A stretch of DNA of 64,000 nt. It comes from Prochlorococcus sp. AG-409-K04 (GTDB lineage Bacteria > Cyanobacteriota > Cyanobacteriia > PCC-6307 > Cyanobiaceae). The stretch spans positions 62,001 to 126,000 of the forward strand of contig QCKE01000003.1 in assembly GCA_003215555.1 (NCBI GenBank), given 5' to 3'. A program made the translations under genes and the position numbers. Shown here piece after piece: positions 1 to 7,955 of the stretch. The notes beneath the pieces were generated by a model. That model saw only the letters and a program-made list of their open reading frames with translations, was not told the DNA's origin and did not search any database. Positions within the stretch are counted from its first letter, which is position 1; the number at the start of each line of letters is the position of its first letter.

Positions 1-685
1 CGAAAAATGCAAGTGCTACTGCTCCAGAGGGATTTCCTTTGATGATCCAGTTCTCAATAATTCCTGCTGAGATGCTGGGTATATTTAGAAGTTGCACAGC
101 TCCTAATTCGTTAATGACTTCCATCCCTAGAAGAGCTATGCCTGCACCGATAGAAGGGATTGCTAAAGGTAAGGCAACTCTCCTGAAACTATTCCATGGA
201 CCAACACCTAAACTTCTACATGCATCAAGTTGATTATTTCCACTTTTTGCAAAGCTTTCTGCACTTAGAAGAAATACATAAGGGTATGTTGTTAATGACA
301 TAATTAGCACTCCCCAGCCCATGCCATGAATCCTTATTCCATATATACTTCCAATATCAATAAGTATGGCTGATAGCAAGTATGCTGGGGTTGCTAGAGG
401 TAAAAGTTGGGCAAATTTTAATGGCTTACATCCTTTGAAATTACAACAAGTAAGTAACCATCCATTTGCGGTCCCTAAAGCTCCTCCTGAAACAGCGCAG
501 AAAATTACTAAGAAAAATGTTCCTCTGATTTGTTTTATTCCATCTGAATCAAGGTTGAAATCACCAGTACTTAAACCGCTTAGTCCTTCAATTAGTAATC
601 TCAATATAGGCCAGAGTAGAATGAAACAAAAAGATATTGCGCATATATCTAATAAAAACCTTCCTTGACTCAACTTTGATTTCAT
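1..685 (-). CDS. ABC transporter permease, probably ferric-iron type (FutB/AfuB-like), 3' end outside window
   Basis: The minus-strand frame opens at an ATG (685-683) and stays open to the window edge, giving about 228 residues without a stop. The protein is hydrophobic with several membrane spans (one starts near residue 13). It carries the cytoplasmic EAA-type loop of binding-protein-dependent permeases, read as DACRSLGVGPWNSFRRVALP followed by LAIPSI. Long permeases of the Fut/Afu (iron) or ThiP (thiamine) type carry two such units. The loop marks it as the inner-membrane channel subunit, which would work with a periplasmic binding protein and an ATPase not seen here. It starts 12 bases after the CobW-family gene on the same strand, so it is probably the last-read gene of that operon. 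Iron as substrate is inferred; thiamine or another oxyanion is possible. Confidence 0.75.
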   Translation of the reverse strand, partial: MKSKLSQGRFLLDICAISFCFILLWPILRLLIEGLSGLSTGDFNLDSDGIKQIRGTFFLVIFCAVSGGALGTANGWLLTCCNFKGCKPLKFAQLLPLATPAYLLSAILIDIGSIYGIRIHGMGWGVLIMSLTTYPYVFLLSAESFAKSGNNQLDACRSLGVGPWNSFRRVALPLAIPSIGAGIALLGMEVINELGAVQLLNIPSISAGIIENWIIKGNPSGAVALAFF

Positions 686-697
686 AAGAACTTTTTG

Positions 698-1723
698 TTA
701 ATTAATACAAGCAAGAATTTGACTTTTTAATTTTTCATGCTCAAGATCTTTTCCTATGAAAACCAGTTGGTTTTTTCTTGTATCTTTCCACTCGCTATCG
801 TCAATTGAGAATCTTTTTCCAGCAAGATGGAAAATATATCTTTTATCACTTTCATTAAACCAAAGTATTCCTTTTGCACGAAAAACTTGAGATGGTAATT
901 GATTATCTAAGAAATTTTGAAATTTTCTAAGTGAAAATGGTTGACTAGATTGAAATGAAACTGAAGTATAATCTTCAATTTCATTTTTACTTAAACTATC
1001 TTCATGTGTATGATCATGATGACCAATACCATGTTGATGATCACAGTTTTTATTATCGTTAATCTTTACTTTTTCAATTTTATCAGACTCGAAAAGACCT
1101 ACGCTTAATAATAGAGGAATAGGTATTTCGGCTTTGCAACTCTTTAATATTCGTGCATCTTTTTTTAAAATATTCAATTGGTTCTCAATTTCTAATATTT
1201 TTTGATCATTAACTAAATCACATTTATTTAAAAGTAAAATATCCCCATAAATTATTTGTGATTTAGCAATATCACTTTCTAGTAAATCTTGATTAAAATT
1301 ATCTGCATCTACTAAAGTTATAATTGAATCTAACCTTGTTTTATCCCTCAATTCACTCCCTAAGAAAGTCATTGCTACTGGCAAAGGATCTGCTAGGCCA
1401 GTTGTTTCTATTATTATATAATCTATAGATTCCTTTTCGCTAAGAAGTTTTTCGACTGCTTTAAGCAAATCACCATTAATAGAGCAACATATGCAACCAT
1501 TAGTTAGCTCAATCATATTTTCACTTGTAGTTACAATTAGTTCATTATCAATACCTACTTCACCAAATTCATTTACCAATACTGCAGTCTTAATTCCTTG
1601 TTGATTTTTGATTATATGATTAAGTAATGTAGTTTTACCTGATCCTAAAAAACCAGTTAATATTGTAATTGGAATAACAATAGATTCATTTGAATTTTTT
1701 TTTGATTTAGATTCGTTACACAT
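698..1723 (-). CDS. CobW/COG0523-family GTP-binding metallochaperone
   Basis: This is a 341-residue P-loop GTPase of the CobW family. Visible motifs are the Walker A GFLGSGKTT (residues 24-32), the family-defining metal-binding CxCC (GCICC, Cys77, Cys79, Cys80), an NKCD guanine-specificity motif near residue 165, and a His-rich linker near 225-242 (DHQHGIGHHDHTHED) that separates the GTPase from the C-terminal CobW_C domain. Family members deliver or buffer zinc, cobalt or iron in the cytoplasm. The His-rich linker and the neighbours (pterin dehydratase upstream, ABC permease downstream, same strand) favour zinc or iron homeostasis over cobalamin synthesis. That choice is inference. Confidence 0.88.
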   Translation of the reverse strand: MCNESKSKKNSNESIVIPITILTGFLGSGKTTLLNHIIKNQQGIKTAVLVNEFGEVGIDNELIVTTSENMIELTNGCICCSINGDLLKAVEKLLSEKESIDYIIIETTGLADPLPVAMTFLGSELRDKTRLDSIITLVDADNFNQDLLESDIAKSQIIYGDILLLNKCDLVNDQKILEIENQLNILKKDARILKSCKAEIPIPLLLSVGLFESDKIEKVKINDNKNCDHQHGIGHHDHTHEDSLSKNEIEDYTSVSFQSSQPFSLRKFQNFLDNQLPSQVFRAKGILWFNESDKRYIFHLAGKRFSIDDSEWKDTRKNQLVFIGKDLEHEKLKSQILACIN

Positions 1724-1780
1724 TTTTCTTCGTGAAATTAAAAGAATTAAGAAATCGATAGCACCTCTTCCGTATATGAA

Positions 1781-2065
1781 TCATAGATTATCAATTGCTT
1801 TAGCAAGTTGTATGTCAAAGTTGCTTAAACCTCCTAAATCATGAGTTGTTAGAGTTATCTCCACTTTGGAATAAACATTTTTCCACTCGGGATGATGACA
1901 CATTGACTCTGAAAGTATCGCCACTTTAGTCATGAAAGCAAAAGCTTCGATAAAATCTTTAAATGTAAATATTCTTGAGATTCTCCCTTCATTTTCTGTC
2001 CATAAAGGAATTGAATTGGGAAAATCAATAATTTCTTGTTTGGATAGCAGTTTTCTTTCAGTCAT
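1781..2065 (-). CDS. Pterin-4a-carbinolamine dehydratase (PCD/DCoH family)
   Basis: The product is 94 residues, the normal length for this small alpha/beta family. It keeps the active-site signature: [10 protein letters not shown] (paired His then Pro and Trp), then [22 protein letters not shown], where a later His and an Asp complete the site. Classical members dehydrate 4a-hydroxytetrahydrobiopterin. In cyanobacteria lacking aromatic amino-acid hydroxylases the role is unclear, and links to folate or molybdopterin metabolism and to CobW-type metallochaperones are known from gene neighbourhoods. It lies 16 bases after the YjbQ gene and 57 bases before the CobW gene, so all three are probably co-transcribed. 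A second PCD-fold protein in this window (63607-63858) lacks the His-His-Pro motif and is a Rubisco assembly factor. Confidence 0.85.
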   Translation of the reverse strand: MTERKLLSKQEIIDFPNSIPLWTENEGRISRIFTFKDFIEAFAFMTKVAILSESMCHHPEWKNVYSKVEITLTTHDLGGLSNFDIQLAKAIDNL

Positions 2066-2081
2066 GGTAATAACCGATTGT

Positions 2082-2726
2082 TTATTCAGTTTGACTTGTT
2101 AGGTCATGAATTCGATCAATAAGAATATCAGTTTTAGTGTCATCATTCTCTTGATTTGAAAAATTCATATTATTTTGATTTTTTACTACTTTATTTAACT
2201 TTGAAGGATCCTTTGTTGCCATCATTGTATTGAGATTTTGATTTGATTTTCGGATTTTAATTTGAGTTGTTTCTCCTATTGAATGAAGATTTAGTTTCCT
2301 AATGTTTTCTGAGTAACGATGTTCCCATATGTATACAGCTTGCCATGTCCCAAGATCTAATCGTGATTCTTTGATGCTTAATGTTAAGCTGCTCAAGGTC
2401 AGTGCTGTTTTTATATGTGCAGGCATATCATCAATTCCTTCTTCGGAATGAAGATATGTTTGTATATTCCCTTTAGGCAAAATTGATTGAAAGCCATTTT
2501 CAGGCACTATAGCTTTGAGATAAGATGATAGATCTTGAAGAACCTTAGGGTCAGCATTTTCATTGATTATTAGACTACAACTTGTATGCTTTAACGTTAT
2601 TACTATAATCCCTTTTCTGATTTGATGTTCTTTAATCCAGTTGTTAATGTGAGCAGTTATATCTAAAAACCCCTCACCATGAGTTTTAAATGAAAGTTCA
2701 GAAAGAAATTGTTCCAACTCAGTCAC
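2082..2726 (-). CDS. YjbQ/UPF0047-family protein with C-terminal extension
   Basis: Residues 1-145 match the UPF0047/YjbQ fold. [14 protein letters not shown] and [13 protein letters not shown] are the conserved active-site stretches, with [14 protein letters not shown] between them. E. coli YjbQ has weak thiamin-phosphate-synthase activity, but the physiological role of the family is unsettled. Here the protein is 214 residues because of a polar, Asn/Lys/Asp-rich tail of about 60 residues after the domain, with no recognisable motif. It is the first gene of a probable four-gene minus-strand operon (YjbQ, PCD, CobW, ABC permease). Its promoter should lie in the AT-rich gap upstream, where a perfect palindrome is found at 2799-2817. 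Confidence 0.82.
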   Translation of the reverse strand: MTELEQFLSELSFKTHGEGFLDITAHINNWIKEHQIRKGIIVITLKHTSCSLIINENADPKVLQDLSSYLKAIVPENGFQSILPKGNIQTYLHSEEGIDDMPAHIKTALTLSSLTLSIKESRLDLGTWQAVYIWEHRYSENIRKLNLHSIGETTQIKIRKSNQNLNTMMATKDPSKLNKVVKNQNNMNFSNQENDDTKTDILIDRIHDLTSQTE

Positions 2727-3056
2727 ATTATAAAGTTTTTAAGAAGCTTATTTGTGCCTCTTGTTTTTTTAATAATAGCGATCTTTATTGCTTTGGAGTT
2801 TTAAAGGACCTTTAAAAGTGATTAAAATATCTAGGGAGGTTATTTTGTTTTTTAGACTTTGTAGATTTTAAAAAAGATTTTTATTATCAAACTAACATTC
2901 GGATATTTGCCCTTCAAACATGCTATTAATCTCATTTTGGTGCAAAAATCAATGATAAAAGAACAATTAGCATTATTTGATGACTTATAAATACACATAG
3001 AGAATATTTTTTTATTGGGATTATCATTAGGCTTGGGAAAATAACCTGCAAAATCA
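2727..3056. other. Divergent intergenic region, AT-rich
   Basis: This 330-base gap separates the minus-strand YjbQ operon from the plus-strand M32 peptidase, so it should hold both promoters. It is very AT-rich. The clearest element is the palindrome at 2799-2817. A 12-codon frame at 2952-2990 has no further support. I see no tRNA or strong terminator. Confidence 0.6.
2799..2817. promoter_or_regulatory. Perfect 19-base palindrome, possible operator
   Basis: TTTTAAAGG and CCTTTAAAA are exact 9-base inverted arms around a single A. The site is 73-91 bases upstream of the YjbQ start, where an operator for a dimeric repressor could sit. It does not resemble the Fur or Zur consensus I know. Both arms are AT-rich, so chance is possible. 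Function is inferred from position only. Confidence 0.35.
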
Positions 3057-4598
3057 TTGACAAAGACTTCTTGGCAAAAATTAGGTGAATATCTTCACGA
3101 GACTCAATTACTGGGATCTATTTACAACACACTTTATTGGGATCAAAACACTTCTATGCCTTCAGGGGCTGCTACTTGGAGAGGAGAGCAAATAAGTCTA
3201 TTAGCAAAATCATTACATGCTAGGCAATGTAGTGCTGAATTTGTTGACTTGATTCAAGGAGCAAGACAAGAATTAGAAACAGAAATTGTCCCACCTACAA
3301 ATTTAAATAACGAAAAATTAAAAAATTTAGAACTTCTAGAACTGGAGTCAAATCGTCAAAAAAGGCTTGATTCCAAATTGGTTGTTCAGTTAGCGAAGGC
3401 TCAAACTGATGGATATGCTCTTTGGCAACGAGCAAAAGCAACAAATTCGTTTAAGCAGTTCGCGCCTGCCCTAAAAAGATTAATTCATCTAAGGCAAGAG
3501 CAAGCTAAGCAGTTAAATGAGTCAAGAAGTATCTGGGAAACTTTAGCCCAACCTTATGAACCAGATTTAACAATTCAACGTTTAAATGAGTTATTTCAGC
3601 CACTTCGGGATCGTCTGCCAGAAATGATTTTTCAGGCTAGAGATTCTATGTCAAGGCAACCATTTACTTGGGATTTTAAAGAAACTTCCCAAAAGAAACT
3701 TTGCAATCTCTTATTAAGTGAATGGGGGAGAGATGAAAAAATAACATGTTTAGCTAGGTCACCTCATCCTTTTTCTATCACTCTTGGTCCTCAAGACTTT
3801 CGATTGACAACCAGAATTGTTGCTGGACAACCTTTTTCTTGTTTTTTGGCTACTGCTCATGAATGGGGACATTCTTTGTATGAGCAGGGATTGCCTTTGC
3901 AAAATCATCATTGGTTTGCATGGCCTTTGGGACAAGCTACTTCTATGGGTGTGCATGAAAGTCAATCACTTTTTTGGGAAAATAGAGTTGCACGCAGTCA
4001 AGCGTTTTCTGATCGTTTTTGGAAAAATTTTGTCAAAGAAGGGGCTCCTTTTCGAAGTGGTTTGGACTGTTGGAGAGCAATGAATCCATTATCCCCAGGT
4101 CTTAATCGAGTAGAAGCAGATGAACTTAGTTATGGACTTCATATCCTTATAAGAACTGACCTTGAAATTGCTTTGCTACAAGAGGATCTTGATGTTTTAG
4201 ATCTTCCATCAGAGTGGAATGCGAGATATGAAAAATTACTTGGTGTCATGCCTATGAATGATTCAGAAGGATGTTTGCAAGATGTTCATTGGAGTGAAGG
4301 ATCTTTTGGCTATTTCCCTTCCTATTTGTTAGGGCATTTAATCAGTGCTCAATTATCAGAATCAATGTCTTCATGGCTTGCGAGTCAAGGAGTTCAGAGT
4401 GAGGATCCAATTGGGGAGTGCATAAAAGAAGGAAAAGAATTAAAACTTCTTTCTTGGTTAAGAAGTAAAGTTCATCACTATGGACGAAAAGTTAATGCTG
4501 AACAATTGGTTCAAGAAGTTACCGGGCAAGCACTTACAAGCCATCCGTTTTTAAATTATTTGGAGACAAAGTTAAACATCCTTACTTCTACCTTTTAA
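3057..4598 (+). CDS. M32-family metallocarboxypeptidase (carboxypeptidase Taq type)
   Basis: This is a 513-residue zinc carboxypeptidase of family M32, which removes C-terminal residues from peptides in the cytoplasm. The metal site HEWGH is at residues 268-272 (ATAHEWGHSLYEQG). The downstream family motifs VHESQSLFWEN and ADELSYGLHILIR are present and supply the third metal ligand and substrate contacts. Length is typical (about 500). The start is a TTG: the frame is closed by TAA at 3042 just upstream, and the next in-frame Met is about 30 residues in, after conserved N-terminal sequence. It precedes a pyrophosphatase gene on the same strand by a short gap. Confidence 0.92.
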   Translation: MTKTSWQKLGEYLHETQLLGSIYNTLYWDQNTSMPSGAATWRGEQISLLAKSLHARQCSAEFVDLIQGARQELETEIVPPTNLNNEKLKNLELLELESNRQKRLDSKLVVQLAKAQTDGYALWQRAKATNSFKQFAPALKRLIHLRQEQAKQLNESRSIWETLAQPYEPDLTIQRLNELFQPLRDRLPEMIFQARDSMSRQPFTWDFKETSQKKLCNLLLSEWGRDEKITCLARSPHPFSITLGPQDFRLTTRIVAGQPFSCFLATAHEWGHSLYEQGLPLQNHHWFAWPLGQATSMGVHESQSLFWENRVARSQAFSDRFWKNFVKEGAPFRSGLDCWRAMNPLSPGLNRVEADELSYGLHILIRTDLEIALLQEDLDVLDLPSEWNARYEKLLGVMPMNDSEGCLQDVHWSEGSFGYFPSYLLGHLISAQLSESMSSWLASQGVQSEDPIGECIKEGKELKLLSWLRSKVHHYGRKVNAEQLVQEVTGQALTSHPFLNYLETKLNILTSTF

Positions 4599-4624
4599 AA
4601 TACATTTGATAAGTATTGCTATTC

Positions 4625-5212
4625 ATGGCCAATCTTGAACAGGCTCCTAGCCGCAGCATGCCAAATTTGCTTCATATTTTGCCTGCATTTGCTGATGAGA
4701 AGACCTTAAGGGTTAATACGATTGTTGAATTGAACTCCAACACGATTAATAAATATGAATTGATCACGGAAACAGGTCATCTCAAACTTGATCGAGTGGG
4801 ATATTCTTCCCTAGCTTATCCATTTGCTTATGGTTGTATTCCTAGAACATGGGATGAGGATGGGGATCCACTAGATATTGAGATTGTTGGAGTGACCGAA
4901 CCTCTGATTCCAGGTTCTATTGTTGAAGCCAGGATAATTGGGATTATGACCTTTGATGATGGAGGGGAAGTGGATGACAAGGTGATAGCAGTTATAGCGG
5001 ATGACAAACGCCTAGATCACATAACAAGCTTTGAAATGCTGGGTGAACATTGGATAAAAGAAACTACATATTATTGGGAGCATTATAAGGATCTTAAAAA
5101 ACCTGGAACTTGTAGTGTGAATGGTTTTTTTGGGACTGAAAAAGCAGTGGAAATTATTAAATCTTGTGAGAGTCGCTATCTATCTGAAATTGATCCTAAA
5201 TTAATTAATTAA
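4625..5212 (+). CDS. ppa: Inorganic pyrophosphatase, family I, with intact catalytic residues
   Basis: The protein hydrolyses pyrophosphate to phosphate in the cytoplasm and so drives biosynthetic reactions. All residues known from the E. coli enzyme can be matched: the Glu of IVELN, KYE, DR, both Tyr of YPFAYG, the metal loop EDGDPLD (Asp79, Asp81, Asp84), FDD and VDDK, and HYKDLKK. An upstream TTG at 4616 is possible, but the ATG at 4625 gives MANLEQ and is preferred. This is one of two family I pyrophosphatase genes in the window. It diverges from the usual cyanobacterial type, while the other copy (20267-20791) resembles that type but lacks one catalytic Asp. This copy is therefore likely to carry the cell's activity. 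Confidence 0.92.
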   Translation: MANLEQAPSRSMPNLLHILPAFADEKTLRVNTIVELNSNTINKYELITETGHLKLDRVGYSSLAYPFAYGCIPRTWDEDGDPLDIEIVGVTEPLIPGSIVEARIIGIMTFDDGGEVDDKVIAVIADDKRLDHITSFEMLGEHWIKETTYYWEHYKDLKKPGTCSVNGFFGTEKAVEIIKSCESRYLSEIDPKLIN

Positions 5213-5215
5213 TTG

Positions 5216-6163
5216 TTAAGTTCTTGCTTCTTTAAAGATTTCTTCAAGGATTTCCATTGCACCTTGTGATTTAAGAATATTTGCAAGCTCTATACCTATT
5301 TGCTCAGGATTAGAAGCAACTCCAGATTTTTTATCTCTAATTAACTTCTTTCCATCAAGACTTGCAACCATTCCAGTAAGTACTAGATTGCCATTGTTTA
5401 TTTGACTATGTACTCCAATGGGGACTTGACACCCCCCTTCAAGTTCTCTTAAGAACGCTCTCTCTGCAAGGCATCTTTGAGCTGTTTCAATATGCTCAAG
5501 ATTTTTTATCACTTGGAGTACGTCTTCATTTCCCTCAACACATTCAATTCCTAAAGCACCTTGTCCGACAGCATGAAGTGATATTTCGCTTGGAATTAGC
5601 TGGTGAATTCGTTGACCGAATCCTAGCCTTGTTAAACCTGCTGCAGCAAGTATTAAGCAGTCATATTGACCTGCATCTAGTTTTTCTAAACGTGTAATAA
5701 CGTTTCCTCGAACATCTTTGAAAACAAGATGAGGATAGTGGAAACGAAGTTGGGCTAATCGTCTTAATGAACTTGTTCCTACAATTGAGCCTTCTGGTAG
5801 TTCATTGAGTTGATATTTTTCAAATTGTTTATTGACCACCAATGCATCTGCAGGATCTTCTCTTTTAGTAATGCAACCAAGTATTAACCCTTCAGGAAGA
5901 TTTGTTGGGAGATCTTTCAATGAATGAACTGCTATGTCAGCATGTCCAATCAGCATTTGGGCTTCAAGTTCTTTTGTGAAAAGACCTTTGTCTCCAATTT
6001 TAGCAAGAGCAACATCAAGGATTTTGTCTCCTTGTGTTGCCATAGCTTCTATAGGAAATTCAATACTGGGAAAGGCCTTTGTAAGCTCATCTTTTACCCA
6101 GTTTGTTTGCACCATGGCTAGCTGGCTGCGTCGTGAAGCAATACGAACTTGGTCTAGAGCCAT
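5216..6163 (-). CDS. hemC: Hydroxymethylbilane synthase (porphobilinogen deaminase)
   Basis: HemC joins four porphobilinogens into hydroxymethylbilane in the stem pathway to heme and chlorophyll. The 315-residue product starts [20 protein letters not shown] and has domain 2 [12 protein letters not shown] with substrate-binding arginines. The dipyrromethane cofactor Cys is in [10 protein letters not shown] (about residue 245). Length is normal. It converges with ppa, with only 3 bases between the stop codons. It shares orientation with the sigma factor gene upstream, separated by about 120 bases. Confidence 0.96.
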   Translation of the reverse strand: MALDQVRIASRRSQLAMVQTNWVKDELTKAFPSIEFPIEAMATQGDKILDVALAKIGDKGLFTKELEAQMLIGHADIAVHSLKDLPTNLPEGLILGCITKREDPADALVVNKQFEKYQLNELPEGSIVGTSSLRRLAQLRFHYPHLVFKDVRGNVITRLEKLDAGQYDCLILAAAGLTRLGFGQRIHQLIPSEISLHAVGQGALGIECVEGNEDVLQVIKNLEHIETAQRCLAERAFLRELEGGCQVPIGVHSQINNGNLVLTGMVASLDGKKLIRDKKSGVASNPEQIGIELANILKSQGAMEILEEIFKEART

Positions 6164-6286
6164 TAGTCAATTTAATTACTTTGTTACCTTACTCATGAGA
6201 CTGACCTTATGTAATTGTCTTTGGCATACGTTATTAGTCTGATGCTTCAGAAGATGGTCTGCGGGACTGCATAGAAAAATTATCTT

Positions 6287-7585
6287 TTATTTTATGTATT
6301 CTTTTAAAACCCCATTTCTATTGGGATGACGAAGTTTTCTTAATGCTTTTGCTTCTATTTGCCTAATTCTTTCTCTAGTCACATCGAAAATCTGACCAAT
6401 CTCTTCAAGTGTTTTCATTCTGCCGTCATCAAGGCCATAACGAAGCCTTAAGACATCTCTTTCTCTTGGACTCAGAGTTGCAAGAACTCCTTCTAAGTCT
6501 TCTCTAAGAAGTGTTTTGGCAACATCCAGTTCAGGAGTCTCGGAATCTGATTCAATAAAATCACCTAGACGGGAATCCTCTTCTTTCCCAATAGGAGTTT
6601 CTAGAGAGATTGGAAGCTGAGCACTTTTAGCAATAAAGCGAAGCTTTTCAATCGTCATTTCCATGCTTTCAGCAATTTCTTCTTCACTTGGCTTTCTGCC
6701 AAATTCCTGACTCAGGACTTTTGTGGTTTTTTTGATTCTGGAAATAGTTTCATATAAGTGAACAGGAAGTCTGATAGTTCTACTCTGATCTGCAATAGCT
6801 CTGGTTATTGCTTGCCGAATCCACCAAGTTGCATAGGTTGAGAATTTGTAGCCTTTTTCATGATCAAATTTCTCAGCAGCACGAATTAATCCAAGACTTC
6901 CCTCCTGAATTAAATCTTGAAAAGAAAGGCCTCTATTCATATACTTTTTAGCTATTGATACAACTAGCCTTAAATTAGATTGAACCATCTTTTCTTTGGC
7001 ACGTCGCGCTAACATCAGTCTTCTTCTAAATCTAGCCATTGGCATATTTACTAGAGCTGCCCATTCTTTTTTAGTGGGATAGTTGCCATGTTCACTTTCA
7101 AATTGAATAGCAAGTTCTTCTAAATGAAGTAGATCAGCAATTTTTCTGGCTAGTTCAATCTCTTCATCAGGTCTCAATAATCTGATGCGACCAATTTCTT
7201 GTAAATAGACTCGAATTGAATCTTCTGTATAAACTCCTTTAGGACCAAGTTTGATATTTGCAAGTGCTCTTTCTCTTGCTTCTTGATCACTTAATTCATT
7301 ATCAATGGAAACAGTTTCAAGGTCTATTTTTGAGTCGTTTGAACTTTCTTCTGGATTAGTTAGGAGCAGTTCGTCTGAAACCAGCTCTAATGAATTTTCG
7401 TTAGCCACTACGTTTTCGTTCAGTGGTTTGGATTTTGTTAAGCTTTTTTTCTTTGGTTTAGATTTCTTTTTAGCAATATTTGCCCTTTTTACTTTTTCTT
7501 GAGCATTTACATCTGTAGTTTTTTTTGATTTAGTTGCATTGGCGTTTCCTTTGGTAACGGTTTTTTTTGAGGTCACAGTAGTCAT
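6287..7585 (-). CDS. rpoD: Principal RNA polymerase sigma factor (group 1, RpoD/SigA)
   Basis: This is a 432-residue sigma-70 protein. Region 1.2 ([21 protein letters not shown]), region 2 ([31 protein letters not shown]), region 2.3/2.4 ([18 protein letters not shown]), region 3 and region 4 with its helix-turn-helix ([21 protein letters not shown]) are all present. The intact [16 protein letters not shown] end marks a group 1, essential factor. The first 100 residues are Lys/Ser/Asn-rich, low in complexity and probably disordered, as in other picocyanobacteria. It is transcribed away from a candidate 6S RNA, whose usual partner is exactly this holoenzyme. Confidence 0.95.
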   Translation of the reverse strand: MTTVTSKKTVTKGNANATKSKKTTDVNAQEKVKRANIAKKKSKPKKKSLTKSKPLNENVVANENSLELVSDELLLTNPEESSNDSKIDLETVSIDNELSDQEARERALANIKLGPKGVYTEDSIRVYLQEIGRIRLLRPDEEIELARKIADLLHLEELAIQFESEHGNYPTKKEWAALVNMPMARFRRRLMLARRAKEKMVQSNLRLVVSIAKKYMNRGLSFQDLIQEGSLGLIRAAEKFDHEKGYKFSTYATWWIRQAITRAIADQSRTIRLPVHLYETISRIKKTTKVLSQEFGRKPSEEEIAESMEMTIEKLRFIAKSAQLPISLETPIGKEEDSRLGDFIESDSETPELDVAKTLLREDLEGVLATLSPRERDVLRLRYGLDDGRMKTLEEIGQIFDVTRERIRQIEAKALRKLRHPNRNGVLKEYIK

Positions 7586-7764
7586 TTGAAAAGATTCAAA
7601 AAGAACAAAAAAACTTTTAGTAAATATATTTTTGTTGACTTTCCTCGTGATGTTGATTCACAACTAGAGTAAAGACTTATGTTTCTTAAAAAAAATAACT
7701 AAAATTTCATAGACTTAATTGTCTATTGAAATTAAGAAAAACAAGCCTTTATAAAATTGTGGAA

Positions 7765-7919
7765 TTGAAGAAGGTCTTTGTGTTTTCGACAGAATTGCTC
7801 GGGGCTTTCTCAGGCAGGCAGGACCTTATTGGGTGTTCCCAGTTGGCCAGGCTTCTTACCTTCCCACTGAACGGCATTCTGTTTGGTTTAGAAAACAGCA
7901 TTATGCTGCAACTCTTTAA
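7765..7919 (+). ncRNA. ssrS: Long irregular hairpin RNA, candidate 6S RNA
   Basis: The gap between rpoD and priA folds into one rod. The closing pair is TTGAAGA (7765-7771) with TCTTTAA (7913-7919). Next are TGTTTTC (7781-7787) with GAAAACA (7891-7897), then ACAGAATTGC (7789-7798) with GCATTCTGT (7874-7882). The apical stem is ATTGGG-TGTT-CCCAGT (7828-7843). An 8-base one-sided bulge and a partly paired middle give the long-hairpin-with-bubble shape of 6S RNA, which mimics an open promoter and binds sigma-70 holoenzyme. G-U pairs in two stems favour the plus strand. The sequence is more GC-rich than other gaps. The 6S assignment rests on fold and size, not on a remembered sequence match. Confidence 0.55.
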
Positions 7920-7955
7920 GTTTATGAAAATTTTTTAAAGTAGGCAACAGTTTTT

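Noticed and set aside
366-668. A 100-codon plus-strand frame
   Set aside because: It is the antisense shadow of the ABC permease, whose minus frame has a clear EAA loop.
2952-2990. A 12-codon frame upstream of the M32 gene
   Set aside because: Too short and without ribosome-binding support or repeat elsewhere.
7726-7938. A 70-codon frame between rpoD and priA
   Set aside because: It overlaps the paired RNA structure, starts at TTG, has no domain pattern and its composition follows the stems.
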